The notes under the pieces: model-generated
Database searches by the model: none
Seen by the model: the letters and a program-made list of their open reading frames with translations, nothing else
What the model was told of the DNA's origin: nothing
NCBI RefSeq assembly: GCF_963678635.1
Contig: NC_087064.1
Location: 246,001 to 310,000 of the forward strand
Direction of reading: 5' to 3'
Length of the DNA stretch: 64,000 nt
Source: Symsagittifera roscoffensis
Lineage: Eukaryota > Xenacoelomorpha > Acoela > Convolutidae
Position numbers and translations under genes: made by a program
Part shown: piece after piece, positions 23,684-34,495 of the stretch
How the letters are laid out: each line of letters opens with the position of its first letter
How positions within the stretch are numbered: the stretch's first letter is position 1

Positions 23684-24265
23684 TCAGAAGTTTTTTTATT
23701 GAAAAATTGACATAATCACTATTTAAAAATCCATAACCATCAATAAAACAGTCAATTATATTTAACAAATCATGTTCATATTTTGAGTTTTGTACTTTAC
23801 GATTTCTTTCTAGAAAAGCTGAACCATTAGTTTGTGTGGAAGCTAGTTTCTGGTTAGAATATAAATAGTGACGTTTGAATTATTTGCGTAACAGTCTTTT
23901 CTTTGCAACACTTGGCTTTTTTCTGCTCCTTTCCATTTCAAATTGTGATGAACAGCGCGGTCAAGTTGATTGAAAAATTCGCCAGTTGATGAAATAACAT
24001 TCGAGTAAAATCTGTATTTAAACAGAGTGTAAAGACAATCGATAATTTGGTATGTGAAATGAAAATTACCCAATCGTTGTAAAATTTGATCGAAAGATGA
24101 ACCAATCAGAAGTATGTGAAACTTACAATTTTCCAAAGAACAGTAGGAATTGTGGGTAGAGACACAAAAACTATTGGTTACTATATATTTTTCGTAAAAA
24201 TCACTGGAAACGGAAATAGCAATTTTTGACAATACTCTGAATAAAAGCTGGGAAGAGCTTGACAC
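23684..24265 (-). pseudogene. Accessory Polinton gene, minus strand, frameshifted
   Basis: The frame opens at 24265 and is open to 23843; from about 23920 the matching frame is shifted relative to the intact C-terminus seen at 22764-23105. The protein would be about 195 residues, basic, with LGNFHFTYQIIDCLY and a C-terminal helix-rich part. No recognised domain. It is the only minus-strand accessory gene between polB and the plus-strand block and lies back-to-back with the gene at 24493. Confidence 0.55.
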
Positions 24266-24492
24266 ATAGCTGCAGCCATCTGGAACAATGAGTTTTGCTG
24301 AGAATTGTGGATTTATATAGGAACACTAACACCTACACAATTCCATATTTGGAAATTTCCCTCAAAAATTCCAATTATAGTTCTATTTCCTTTTAAGGTT
24401 CAGTGAATGACTCATATTGCTCACTTCCAATTTCATTTAATCTCAAAATCATTTCTCTCATTTCTCTTCATCTGATCAGTCTGTTCTTCAAA

Positions 24493-25032
24493 ATGTACTC
24501 AAGAAAAGACACAAGTCCCAATTACATTGAATTCTCAAAAAATCAATCAAGAATTGGGAGATATGCTTGGTCCCAAAAATCCTACAAAGGGTAAATTTAT
24601 TTTGAACCCTGCTTTCAACTATTCAAGAAAAATGAGTTGGGACAACTCGAAAAAAGACAGCAAGTCTATCTTGGTGAAAAAGAAGGAGAAACAATCTCAG
24701 CAATTAGAAATACTCTTATTCACGATGCTGAAAACCTTGGACTCGTTCCTATATTTGAACTCACTTCTGACAAAGAGTCAACTATGGATCAGGAGCTTGC
24801 CAACTGCAACAAAGTGTATGACATAGCAACATACAATAGAAGACAAGTTTGTGTCACGATCAAGAAGTACAATATTAACAAACATCCCTACATTCAGATT
24901 CGACTGTTCATCGCAAAAGAGAATGACGCAATGAAACAAGTTGCCTATGTCAACTATACTTTGAACGAATTCAAAGAACTGTCCCAAATTTTGGGAGACT
25001 TTATGTTTGTTGAGAACTGTAATGTACAATAA
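24493..25032 (+). pseudogene. Conserved-looking Polinton ORF P1 (possible PC4-like C-terminus)
   Basis: ATG follows TCAGTCTGTTCTTCAAA, almost the same leader as the 21435 gene. Open frames 24493-24594, 24527-24826 and 24637-25032 overlap and must be joined by two frameshifts or a short intron. The last 131 codons read well: GEKEGETISAIRNTL, then VCVTIKKYN...IQIRLFI...YVNYTLNEFKEL. The strand-strand-helix order is reminiscent of transcriptional coactivator p15/PC4, an ssDNA-binding fold; tentative only. The 3' part is repeated at 30265-30481 by the 5.45-kb duplication. Confidence 0.5.
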
Positions 25033-25119
25033 TTTATTTGCGTTATTTATGTTTTTTGTCTTGTAATTTAACTATTTATCTTCAAAATCACTTTTCATTT
25101 AGTATTGGTGTTGAACAGT

Positions 25120-25512
25120 ATGAGTTGGAATATTGGTTTTTTAAGAAATTTACTCTTAAAACTTCACAATAAATTGGGACTTTTTCATATTGTTCTAGAA
25201 GAAAAGTCCCAAAAAGTTTAACTAACAATCATAGAATCACAAAATTTACCAAACTTGCAGAATTTGGACGTAGACTCACAAATAACTCACTTTGAGTGGA
25301 CTCTGCATAATGGTAGAAGAAAAATTCATACAGGATACCGATCTGATACCAAAAAAATAGATCTTTTAGAATATCGTAGAAATGGAAATCAATGGAAAAA
25401 AATCAATCTTTACAACTACAAAGAGAAGAATATGATGAATTACTTGATATGCTTCCTTCATTACTAGGTTATGTAGAGACCTTCAAAAAATCTTGTATCA
25501 TTATTGACGAAT
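25120..25512 (+). pseudogene. Polinton ORF P2, copy 1
   Basis: A start at 25120 (MSWNIGFLRNLLLKLHNKL) gives 33 codons to a TAA. Protein-like sequence continues in other frames to a TAA at about 25510, with THFEWTLHNGRRKIHTGYRS and EEYDELLDMLPSLLGYVETF. At least two frame breaks. No family recognised. The same breaks occur in copy 2 (30570), so they precede the duplication. Confidence 0.45.
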
Positions 25513-25524
25513 GCACTGTATAAA

Positions 25525-25929
25525 ATGAACGTACAGAAATTGATTGAAATTCTAAGAATTTTTGAGATTATTAGGCAAGATTTCTCATCAAATACAAAAA
25601 GAAAAAATTTATTTCTTTTTACCTGTATTTTTTTGGACCCGGACATAAATTTAAAAGAAATGGACCAAAAATTTCCTTTTGGAGGACTAATTGGATACGG
25701 AAATTCCTGTATGGATTACTTTTTGGCAAACTCTTCAACATTTTTAGACTACATGCAATTCTACATGACTCTGCTGGATCTGTGAAATCTATTACAAAAA
25801 AGGTCCTGGTTATTGTTATGTTGCACCTAGTCTCACCAGTTCATGCTTTCTTGGCCACGTGACTGGATTAGTTTTCTGTTTATATGTTAAAATTTTTGCT
25901 TCATCAGTATATGCATTGTTTGATTGTTA
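25525..25929 (+). pseudogene. Polinton ORF P3, copy 1
   Basis: Starts ATG right after a TATAAA-like GTATAAAATG. It is open to 25785; the coding signal continues in the next frame as DSAGSVKSITKKGPGYCYVAP up to about 25929. A Gly-rich KFPFGGLIGYG segment precedes the frame break. No recognised function; present again at 30975. Confidence 0.45.
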
Positions 25930-25971
25930 ATCATTTTAGACAAAAAAACTCCAGAGAAAACAGTTAACAGA

Positions 25972-26440
25972 ATGAGTCTACTTGTTTTGGATATTGAAAG
26001 TATCGAAAGCAATATAGTGAAAAAATTAGGAGTTTAAAAGGATGGACAAACAGAAGGATATTCCTTTCTTCCTCCCAAAAAATTCAAACCAACATCCCAA
26101 TCTTTTTGGTGTACACAGCATCTTCATGGAATCAAGTGGAGCAGTGGTTACGAAACATATACTGAACTTGAAAAAATATTGAAAAATCTAGAAGCCACAG
26201 ACACGGAATTTTTGCAAAAGGTTATGAAAATTGTAAGATTCTGTCAGATTTTTTGGAAACAAAGATTATTAATTTGGATGACTACGCTTGCCCTAAAGTT
26301 CAGTTTTTGATATTAAAAGATGGAGAATATGATTGAGGTGTAGCAACTACCCATTTCGTCATGCAAAAACTCTTCACTGTGAAGAAAGTAAAACATTTGC
26401 ATCCGGAACATGGACTCGATGTTTTTTTATCAAATTGTTA
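25972..26440 (+). pseudogene. Polinton ORF P4, copy 1
   Basis: Starts MSLLVLDIESIESNIVKKL and is stopped by TAA at 26035, where copy 2 has a Tyr codon. The remaining sequence is readable through several frames (SFLPPKKFKPTSQSF, INLDDYACPKVQ, CSNYPFRHAKTLHCEE). The early DIE, the Cys/His pairs and the length of about 160 residues suggest a nuclease-like or metal-binding protein, but I cannot assign a family with confidence. Confidence 0.5.
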
Positions 26441-26510
26441 ATTATTTTATTCTTAATGTACTACCATTTTCAAACTTTAGTTAAATTTCATTGTCAACTT
26501 TTTCTTTTTA

Positions 26511-28022
26511 GGGTTAAGATGGTCAATCAATGTGACAAGCCCGTAAATTTACGAAAGTTTGTTTTTGATGTTGAAAATCATGAACAAAAATCACGGAAAT
26601 TGTTTGGAAGTACATGTAACAGATCTCTTTTAGTTTTTTGTGACAATTTTTTGTTATAGTTTTGATGCTAGTATGTGCAATCGTTCGAATTATGTTGTCC
26701 AAAACATATGAAGAAACAAGAGTTCGGTTAGCTAACTTATCAAGTACAGTCGGTTATATTCTACCTTCTCCAAAGCTATGAATAAAATAATATCTACCAA
26801 AGAACGAAATTTAATTTGCCTAGTCGGACCAAATGGATCTGGAAAATCTCATCTTATTTTTAATTGGTTGAAAATTGGTACTTTTCAACCAGCATTCGAC
26901 AAATTTTTTTTAATCAACATTATCAACCTCTTTATAGTCAAATGCAAAGAAAAAACCTTAAATTTATCCAAGGAGTAGATTTTGACTTGATTGAAAATCT
27001 CCCCAATAATGGAACTAAGTATTTGCTTATATTTGATGATTCTTGTAAAGAAATTTCAAACTCCAAACAATTTGTAAAAATTGCTACTGCTGGGAGACAC
27101 AGGGGTCTGAATACAATATACATCAAACACAATTTATTTCATCAAAGCAAAGAGATGTAGAGTTTACGAAATACACACATAGTCTTGTTCAAGTCGCCGA
27201 GGGATGTTTTACAAATCAATACATTAAGTCAACAACTAGGGTTAATCAAACCAACTAGGGTTTTTAGGGTTAAGATGGTCAATCAATGTGACAAGCCCGT
27301 AAATTTATGAAATTTTGTTTTTGATGATGAAAATCATGAACAAAAATCACGGAAATTGTTTGGAAGTACATGTAACAGATCTCTTTTAGTTTTTTGTGCC
27401 ATTTTTTTGTTATAGTTTTGATGCTAGTATGTGCAATCGTTCGAATTATGTTGTCCAAAACATATGAAGAAACAAGTGTTCGGTTAGCTAACTTATCAAG
27501 TACAGTCGGTTATATTCTACCTTCTCCAAAGCTATGAATAAAATAATATCTACCAAAGAACGAAATTTTATTTGCCTAGTTGGACCAAATGGATCTGGAA
27601 AATCTCATCTTATTTTTAATTGGTTGAAAATTGGTACTTTTCAACCAGCATTCGACAAATTTTTTTTTAATCAACATTATCAACCTCTTTATAGTCAAAT
27701 GCAAAGAAAAAACCTTAAATTTATCCAAGGAGTAGATTTTGACTTGATTGAAAACCTCCCCAATAATGGAACTAAGTATTTGCTTATATTTGATGATTCT
27801 TGTAAAGAAATTTCAAACTCCAAACAATTTGTAAAAATTGCTACTGCTGGGAGACACAGGCGTCTGAATACAATATACATCAAACACAATTTATTTCATC
27901 AAAGCAAAGAGATGTAGAGTTTACGAAATACACACATAGTCTTGTTCAAGTAGCCGAGGGATGTTTTACAAATCAATACATTAATTCAACAACTAGGTCT
28001 AGGATCTCAATTGAAAGAGTGG
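26511..28022 (+). repeat. 756-bp tandem duplication around the ATPase N-terminus
   Basis: AGGGTTAAGATGGTCAATCAATG occurs at 26511 and about 27267, and the ATPase start ATG at 26778 recurs at 27534, both 756 bp apart. The second copy continues into the ATPase C-terminus. The first ends at about 27240 with a short filler, GGTTAATCAAACCAACTA. Confidence 0.9.
26778..27180 (+). pseudogene. Packaging ATPase, N-terminal fragment (duplicate)
   Basis: Contains Walker A (GPNGSGKSH, residues 17-25). A frameshift in a T-run near 26905 moves the frame to 26864-27160, which carries Walker B (YLLIFDDSC). The sequence breaks off after the sensor-like TAGRHRGLNTIYIKHN block and has no C-terminal part. FtsK/HerA-type ATPases of Polintons pump DNA into the capsid. 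Confidence 0.85.
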
Positions 28023-28255
28023 CAACAAGATGCAACATCCGTTCCTTATGGTCATTTACTGATTGATTTAACCCCAAAAACAGTTGATTCACTTAGGTAT
28101 TGCACTAATAGTGGCTCAGTTTCAACAAAACTTTACTTACCAGCTGGAATAGAGACAAAGTTTTTGGACGATGAGTGCACAATACGTCTCTATTCTCCCA
28201 ATATTTCAAAAACTTTCCCTAAGGCTTCGAAAACAATTCATTCTCAATTGCCCAA
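27534..28255 (+). pseudogene. FtsK/HerA-type DNA packaging ATPase, copy 1 main
   Basis: The best-preserved copy: 127 codons include Walker A (GPNGSGKSH, residues 17-25), Walker B (YLLIFDDS, residues 82-89) and the downstream ATAGRHRRLNTIYI block. A stop at 27915 is followed by coding sequence in another frame (28011 onward), with the C-terminal SVPYGHLLIDLTPKTVDSL and SVSTKLYLPAGIE blocks. In the family this is the genome-packaging motor. The C-terminus overlaps the start of P5 in a different frame. Confidence 0.9.
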
Positions 28256-28887
28256 AAGATTTCATTCAGTTTCGGAGCGAGTGTTTAGTAAACCTATTAA
28301 GAGGAGAGCTTCGAGATCTTCGGAAAGAAGACGTAGTAAAATATCGAAAAGAAATTTCAGAAATAACACAAAAAAGAACTCCTCTACACAAAACAAGAAT
28401 TATTTTAGGTTCAACTAAAGGATTACAATTGATATCTATCATCATCCCCTTTGTCATTAAAGGATTGACATACTATGGAAAACTGCTTGTTTTAATTCCG
28501 TACCCAGTTTATCAATCACGAAGTACACTTCAAAGAAAACAAAAATTGGAACAAAAGCAAGAAAAAGAGGAGATTGTACCAAAAAATTTTGATTCTGTTT
28601 ACAGTGCTGTAAATGCGAGGTTGAAAACGAGCAATAATAAGCATACTTTTGAATTAATTTTGAATTCTCCCAAAATTCAACTCAGCCAGTCAGACAAAAT
28701 TATATTAGATAATCGAGAGACAAAAGAATCTATTGTAGACTTTGTGTGTGCAATAAAGCGAAAAAATACCGATTTTCCAGATATTTACTTTACTATTTTG
28801 GAAGCAACTCAACTTCCTCCTAAACTTGTTATTAATAAGAATGTCAAAGCAAAAGATAGAGCAACTTGGATTCCATTCAAAATCTGA
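28171..28887 (+). CDS. Small Polinton ORFs P5 and P6 read as one frame, copy 1
   Basis: A 238-codon frame starts inside the ATPase C-terminus (+1 relative). Residues 1-95 form P5, a basic helix-rich segment with CLVNLLRGELRDLRKEDV and STKGLQLISIIIPFV. The rest is P6, with FPDIYFTILEATQLPP. In copy 2 a TAG separates them and P6 starts at its own ATG (33151). In this copy small indels abolish the TAG and join the two frames, so the fusion is probably secondary. Functions unknown; such small ORFs commonly sit between ATPase and integrase. Confidence 0.6.
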   Translation: MSAQYVSILPIFQKLSLRLRKQFILNCPKDFIQFRSECLVNLLRGELRDLRKEDVVKYRKEISEITQKRTPLHKTRIILGSTKGLQLISIIIPFVIKGLTYYGKLLVLIPYPVYQSRSTLQRKQKLEQKQEKEEIVPKNFDSVYSAVNARLKTSNNKHTFELILNSPKIQLSQSDKIILDNRETKESIVDFVCAIKRKNTDFPDIYFTILEATQLPPKLVINKNVKAKDRATWIPFKI

Positions 28888-29763
28888 AATGGAAAGACTA
28901 AACAGATTGTATTCTAGGGGCGTACGGTTCTATTCAAAACTTGAGTAAAGCGAGTGGTTTATCAAAAAAGAAAGTAGAAAAGTTTGTACAAACCAAGACA
29001 TTGTATAAAAAATTTGGTCACCAATCAGGTCTTTCCGAAGACTTAAAGCGTTTTCTAAATATATCAATGAAATCTGGTGAAAGGACTTGGCTTTTGTAGA
29101 CAAGTTAGCTAGTCAAAACAATGGAGTCAAGCATTTATTAGTTGCTGTAGATATTTTTTTGAGATTTGTCAGAGTTCAAAAAATAAAACAAAGTATGCCA
29201 AAGACACTTTACAAGCTTTTGGAGAAATGATTTCTCGAAAAAACACTCCTGAAAAATTTTGGGTTGATAAAGGAACAGAATATGTTAAAAACTTTCGCAA
29301 GGAGAAAGACATTGAAGTTTACTCAACAATGAGTGAAACAAAAGCTGCATTTGCAGAGAGAGCAATTCAGTCTTTAAAACATATAATATATCGTTACATT
29401 GAAGATCATTGTGAAAAATTTGTCCCCATGTTGCAGCAATTTGTTTCTACATTGAACTGCCGCAAAAATCGATCAAATGGAAAATCTCCCAGAGATGTGA
29501 AAAACAGTGATTTTTTATCAATATCATATAACAAATCATTCAAGAAATATACTAAACAAAAATTCGAAATTGGTGATAGAGTTAGAATTTCGAAAAATGA
29601 TATTCGTTTCCGAAAAGGATACAAGCCACAGTTTACAGATGAAATTTTTAAAAGTTCGGCAATATCTACAAAAAAACCTCCTACATACATCATCAAAGAT
29701 CTCCAAAAAGAAAAAATTCTGGGAAAACTTTATGAAAAAGAGCTGAGAAAATGTTCAGATTAG
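28841..29763 (+). pseudogene. Retroviral-type (DDE) integrase, copy 1
   Basis: Starts ATG in a frame overlapping the end of P6. The first third is broken by frameshifts (the residue block around the first catalytic Asp lies near 29085). A clean 178-codon frame from 29227 carries the second Asp (WVDKGTEYV) and the catalytic Glu (AAFAERAIQSL), followed by the RSPRDV-like and C-terminal SH3/chromo-like region (FEIGDRVRISKND). It would join the element ends to target DNA and create the 6-bp duplication. Inactive by frame damage. Confidence 0.9.
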
Positions 29764-29806
29764 TGGTAAGTCATTTTTTAAATTGAGTTTCTATCGATCA
29801 GTTGTC

Positions 29807-30271
29807 ATGGATTCTTTTACTATTGAGCTAGTTTCTAATGCTTCTCTTAATTTTTATCCGAATAATAGTCTTAGCTCCTTTACAAATTTTCTAACGGAAC
29901 AATTACATCTAAAAGGAGACTGGGAGGTTGCTATTTCAGAAATATCGTACCCTTCATTGTACCAAAACGTTACAGAGGGGAAGTTTACTTTCTTAGATGG
30001 ACGAGAAAGTCCTGAGGAAAAAAGAAAGATTCAACCGATGCATATTGAACCTGGATTGTATCCAAGCATTGTTGATATAGTTGTAGCCATGAATGACAAA
30101 GTTCGAAAACGTATAGGCGCACAAAAATATGAATATAACGGAATCTATGTATCAGTAGATAAGATTACACAAAAAATTGCCATTCATTTACCTGAGGATC
30201 AATTAGTGTTTATAATTCAAAGTGCTGATTTGAGTCACATTTTTGGTGGTGACACTTCCAAAACTGTATGA
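29807..30271 (+). pseudogene. Probable minor capsid (penton-type) protein P7, truncated copy
   Basis: Starts MDSFTIELVSNASLNF behind a TCAGTTGTC leader. 155 codons are open, then the sequence jumps at 30264 into the repeated P1 gene, ending after four unrelated residues. Large, conserved-looking beta-rich protein of the size expected for a single jelly-roll capsid protein (full length about 270 residues). I assign the minor capsid role by position and length, not by a motif. The complete 3' part is found at 59296-59958. Confidence 0.65.
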
Positions 30272-30481
30272 CATAGCAACATACAATAGAAGACATGTTT
30301 GTGTCACGATCAAGAAGTACAATGTTAACAAACCTCCCTACATTCAGATTCGACTGTTCACCGCAAAATAGAATGAAGCAATGAAACAAGTTGCATATGT
30401 CAACTATACTTTGAACAAATTCAAAGAACTGTCCCAAATTTTGGGAGACTTTATGTTTGTTGAGAACTGTAATGTACAATA
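30265..30481 (+). pseudogene. P1 3' fragment, copy 2
   Basis: Matches the last about 72 codons of P1 (24815-25032) with a TAG at 30368-30370 where copy 1 has a Glu codon. It has no start of its own; it exists only because the duplication boundary falls inside P1. Confidence 0.8.
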
Positions 30482-30569
30482 ATTTATTTGCGTTATTTAT
30501 GTTTTTTGTCTGGTAATTTAACTATTTATCTTCAAAATCACTTTTCATTTAGTATTGGTGTTGAACAGT

Positions 30570-30962
30570 ATGAGTTGGAATATTGGTTTTTTAAGAAATT
30601 TACTCTTAAAACTTCACAATAAATTGGGATTTTTTCATATTGTTCTAGAAGAAAAGTCCCAAAAAGTTTAACTAACAATCATAGAATCACAAAATTTACC
30701 AAACTTGCAAAATTTGGACGTAGACTCACAAATAACTCACTTTGAGTGGACTCTGCATAATGGTAGAAGAAAAATTCACACAGGATACCGATCTGATACC
30801 AAAAAAATAGATCTTTTAGAAAATCGTAGAAATGGAAATCAAGGGAAAAAAATCAATCTTTACAACTACAAAGAGAAGATTATGATGAATTACTTGATAT
30901 GCTTCCTTCATTACTAGGTTATGTAGAGACCTTCAAAAAATCTTGTATCCTTATTGACGAAT
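30570..30962 (+). pseudogene. P2, copy 2
   Basis: Near-identical to 25120-25512, with the same frame breaks and a few substitutions. No function known. Confidence 0.45.
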
Positions 30963-30974
30963 GCACTGTATAAA

Positions 30975-31379
30975 ATGAACGTACAGAAATTGATTGAAAT
31001 TCTAAGAATTTTTGAGATTATTAGGCAAGATTTCTCATCAAATACAAAAAGAAAAAATTTATTTCTTTTTACCTGTATTTTTTTGGACCCGGACATAAAT
31101 TTAAAAGAAATGGACCAAAAATTTCCTTTTGGAGGACTAATTGGATACGGAAGTTCCTGTATGGATTACTTTTTGGCAAACTCTTCAACATTTTTAGACT
31201 ACATGCAATTCTACATGACTCTGCTGGATCTGTGAAATCTATTACAAAAAAGGCCCTGGTTATTGTTATGTTGCACCTAGTCTCACCAATTCATGCTTTC
31301 TTGGTCACGTGACTGGATTAGTTTTCTGTTTATATGTTAAATTTTTTGCTTCATCAGTATATGCATTGTTTGATTGTTA
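30975..31379 (+). pseudogene. P3, copy 2
   Basis: Near-identical to 25525-25929; the frame again breaks after FLDYMQFYMT. Confidence 0.45.
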
Positions 31380-31420
31380 ATCATTTTAGACAAAAAACTC
31401 CAGAGAAAACAGTTAACAGA

Positions 31421-31880
31421 ATGAGTTCACTTGTTTTGGATATTGAAAGTATCGAAAGCAATATAGTGAAAAAATTAGGAGTTTATAAGGATGGACAAAC
31501 AGAAGGATATTCCTTTCTTCCTCCCAAAAAGTTCAAATCAACATCCCAATCTTTTTTTTTGGTGTACACAGCTTCTTCATTGAATCAATTGGAGCAGTGT
31601 TTACGAAAAAATACTGAATTTGATAAAATAATGAAAAATCTAAAAGCCACAGACACGGAATTTTTTTGCAAAAGGTTATGAAAAAAGTAAGAGTCTGTCA
31701 GAATTTTTGGAAACAACGATTATTAATTTGGATGACTACGCTTGCTCTAAAGTTCAGTTTTTGATACTCAAAGAAGAAGAATATGATTGGAGGTGTAGCA
31801 ACTACCCATTTCGTCATGCAAAAACTCCTGTGCAGAAAGAAAAGCTTTTTAACTCGATGCTTTTTAACAAATTGTAAATT
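31421..31880 (+). pseudogene. P4, copy 2
   Basis: Opens MSSLVLDIESIESNIVKKL and, unlike copy 1, reads through the first stop site. It is then frameshifted by a T-run (31552-31560) and again near 31660. The CSNYPFRH block is still readable near 31797. Independent damage in the two copies shows that decay continued after duplication. Confidence 0.5.
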
Positions 31881-32211
31881 ATATTATTCTCAATGTACTA
31901 CCATTTTCAAACTTTAGTTAAATTTCATTGTCAACTTTTTCTTTTTAGGGTTAAGATGGTCAATCAATGTGACAAGCCCGTAAATTAACGAATTTTGTTT
32001 TTGATGAAGAAAATCATGAACGAAAATCATGGAAATTGTTTGGACGTACATGTAAGATCTCTTTTAGTTTTTTGTGCCAATTTTTTGTTATAGTTTTGAT
32101 GCTAGTATGTGCAATCAATCGAATTATGTTGTCCAAAACATATGAAGAAACAAGAGTTCGGTTAGCTAACTTATCAAGTACAGTCGGTTATATTCTACCT
32201 TCTCCAAAGCT

Positions 32212-32900
32212 ATGAATAAAATAATATTTACCAAAGAACAAAATTTTATTTGCCTAGTTGGACCAAATGGATCTGGAAAATCTCATCTTATTTTTAATTG
32301 GTTGAAAATTGGTACTTTTCAACCAGCATTCGACAAATTTTTTTTAATCAACATTATCAACCTCTTTATAGTCAAATGCAAAGAAAAAACCTTAAATTTA
32401 TCCAAGGAGTAGATTTTGACTTGATTGAAAATCTCCCCAATAATGGAACTAAGTATTTGCTTATATTTGATGATTCTTGTGAAAAAATTTCAGACTCCAA
32501 ACAATTTGTAAAAATTGCTACTGCTGGGAGACACAGGCGTCTGAATACAATATACATCAAACACAATTTATTTCATCAAAGCAAAGAGATGTAGAGTTTA
32601 CGAAATACACACATAGTCTTGTTCAAGTCGCCGAGGGATGTTTCACAAATCAATGCATTAAGTCAACAACTAGATCTAGGATCTCAACTGAAAGAGTGGT
32701 ATCAAGATGCAACATCCGTTCCTTATGGTCATTTACTTATTGATTTAACCCCCAAAACAGTTGATTCACTTAGGTATTGCACTAATAGTGGCTCAGTTTC
32801 AACAAAACTTTACTTACCAGCTGGAATAGAGACAAAGTTTTTGGACGATGAGTACACAATACGTCTCTATTCTCCCAATATTTCAAAAACTTTCCCTAAG
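32212..32900 (+). pseudogene. FtsK/HerA-type DNA packaging ATPase, copy 2
   Basis: Walker A (GPNGSGKSH) is in 32212-32412, then a frameshift in the T-run at about 32338. Walker B (YLLIFDDSC) is in 32298-32594. The C-terminal SVPYGHLLIDLTP block lies in the frame from 32619. Single copy here, supporting that the 756-bp ATPase repeat arose in, or was lost from, only one of the two large copies. Confidence 0.85.
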
Positions 32901-33149
32901 GCTTCGAAAACAATTCATTCTCAATTGCCCAAAAGATTTCATTCAGTTTCTGAGCGAGTGTTTAGTAAACTTATTAAGAGGAGAGCTCCGAGATCTTCGG
33001 AAAGAAGACGTAGTAAAATGACAAAAAAAATTTCAGAACTAACACAAAAAAGAACTCCTCTACACAAAAGAAGAATTATTTTAAGTTCAACTAAAGGGTT
33101 ACAATTGATATCTATGATCACCCCTTTTGTCTTTAAAGGATTGAAATAG
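32848..33149 (+). pseudogene. P5, copy 2
   Basis: ATG at 32848 overlaps the ATPase C-terminus as in copy 1. TGA at 33019 follows an indel; the C-terminal STKGLQLISMITPFV block continues in the ATPase frame to TAG at 33147. Confidence 0.5.
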
Positions 33150-33150
33150 T

Positions 33151-33560
33151 ATGGAACAGTTTGTTATAATTCCGTACTCAGTTTATCAATCACAAATTAC
33201 ACTTCCAAGAAAACAAAAATTGGAACAAAAGCAAGAAAAAGAGGAGATTGTCCCAAAAAAGTTTGATTCTGTTTACAGTGCTGTAAATGCGAGGTTGAAA
33301 ACGAGAAATAGTAAGCATATTATTGATTTAATTTTGAATTCTCCTAGAATTAAACTCAGACAGTCAGACAAAACTATTTTAGATAATCGAGTTACAAAAA
33401 AATCTATTGTAGACTTTGTGTGTGCACTAAAGCGAAAAAAAACAATTTTACAGATATTTACTTTACTATTTTGGAAGCAACTTAACTTCCTCCTAAACTT
33501 GTTATTAACAAGAATGCCAAAGCAAAAGATAGAGCAACTTGGATCCCTTTCAAAATCTGA
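33151..33560 (+). pseudogene. P6, copy 2
   Basis: Own ATG at 33151, directly behind the P5 stop. Open for the first about 100 codons (KKFDSVYSAVNARLKTR, DFVCALKRKK), then an A-run indel near 33440 shifts the frame. The true C-terminus (ATWIPF-type end) overlaps the integrase start. Confidence 0.5.
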
Positions 33561-34452
33561 AAAGGAAAGACTAAACAGATTGTATTCTAGGGGCAGAGCT
33601 GAGTACGGTTCTATTCAAAACTTGAGTAAGCGAATGGTTTATCAAAAAAGAAAATAGAAATGTTTTTACAAACCAAGACATCGTATACAAAATTTGGTCC
33701 ACCAATCAGGTCTTTCAGAAGACTTCAAGCGTTTTCTAAATATATCAAAAAAATCTGGTGTTCGGATTGGATTTTGAAGACAAGTTAGCTAGTCAAAACA
33801 ATGGTGTCAAGTATTTATTAATTGCTGTAGATATTTTTTGGAGATTTGTCTGAGTTCAAACAAAGAAAACAAAGTATGCCAAAGACACTCTACAAGCTTT
33901 TAGAAAAATGATTTCTCGAAAAAACACTCCTGAAAAACTTTGGTTTGATAAAGGAACAGAATATGGGGGAACTTTTAAAAACTTTTGCAAGGAGAAAGAC
34001 ATTGAAGTTTACTCAACAATGAGTGAAACAAAAGCTGCATTTGCAGAGAGAGCAATTCAGACTTATAACATATAATATATCGTTACATTGAAGATCATGG
34101 TGAAAAATTTGTCCCCAAGTTGCAGCAATTCGTTTCTACATTGAACTGCCGCAAAAGTCGATCAAATGGAAAATCACCCAGAGATGTGAAAAACAGTGAT
34201 TTTTTATCAATATTATAAAACAAATCATTCAAGAAATATAATAAACAAAAATTCGAAATTGGTGATAGAGTTAGAGTTTCGAAAAACGATATTCCGTTCC
34301 GAAAATGATACAAGCCACAGTTTACAGATGAAATGTTTGAAATTTCGGCAATATCTACAAAAAAACCTTCTACATACATCATCAAAGATCTCCAAAAAGA
34401 AGAAAGTTTGGGAAAACTTTATGAAAAAGAGCTGAGAAAATGTTCAGATTAG
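33514..34452 (+). pseudogene. Retroviral-type integrase, copy 2
   Basis: ATG at 33514 gives SLSKSEKERLNRLYSRGRAEYGS, the N-terminal region that has a small deletion in copy 1. Frame breaks at about 33650, 33770 and 34065 follow. The WFDKGTEY block keeps the second Asp, and the AAFAERAIQ block the Glu. C-terminal region readable to TAG at 34450. Inactive. Confidence 0.85.
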
Positions 34453-34495
34453 TGGTAAGTCATTTTTTAAATTGAGTTTCTATCGATCAGTTGTC

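Larger units (their letters stand above)
24815..30264 (+). repeat. 5.45-kb tandem duplication of the Polinton core, copy 1
   Basis: Unit begins TGTATGACATAGCAACATAC at 24815 and the same sequence restarts at 30265, joined to the truncated capsid-type gene. Copy 1 contains P1 3' end, P2, P3, P4, two ATPase segments, P5/P6, integrase and a truncated P7. Confidence 0.95.

Noticed and set aside
25464-25646. Minus-strand 60-codon ORF present in both Polinton copies
   Set aside because: Antisense of P3; repeated only because of the 5.45-kb duplication.
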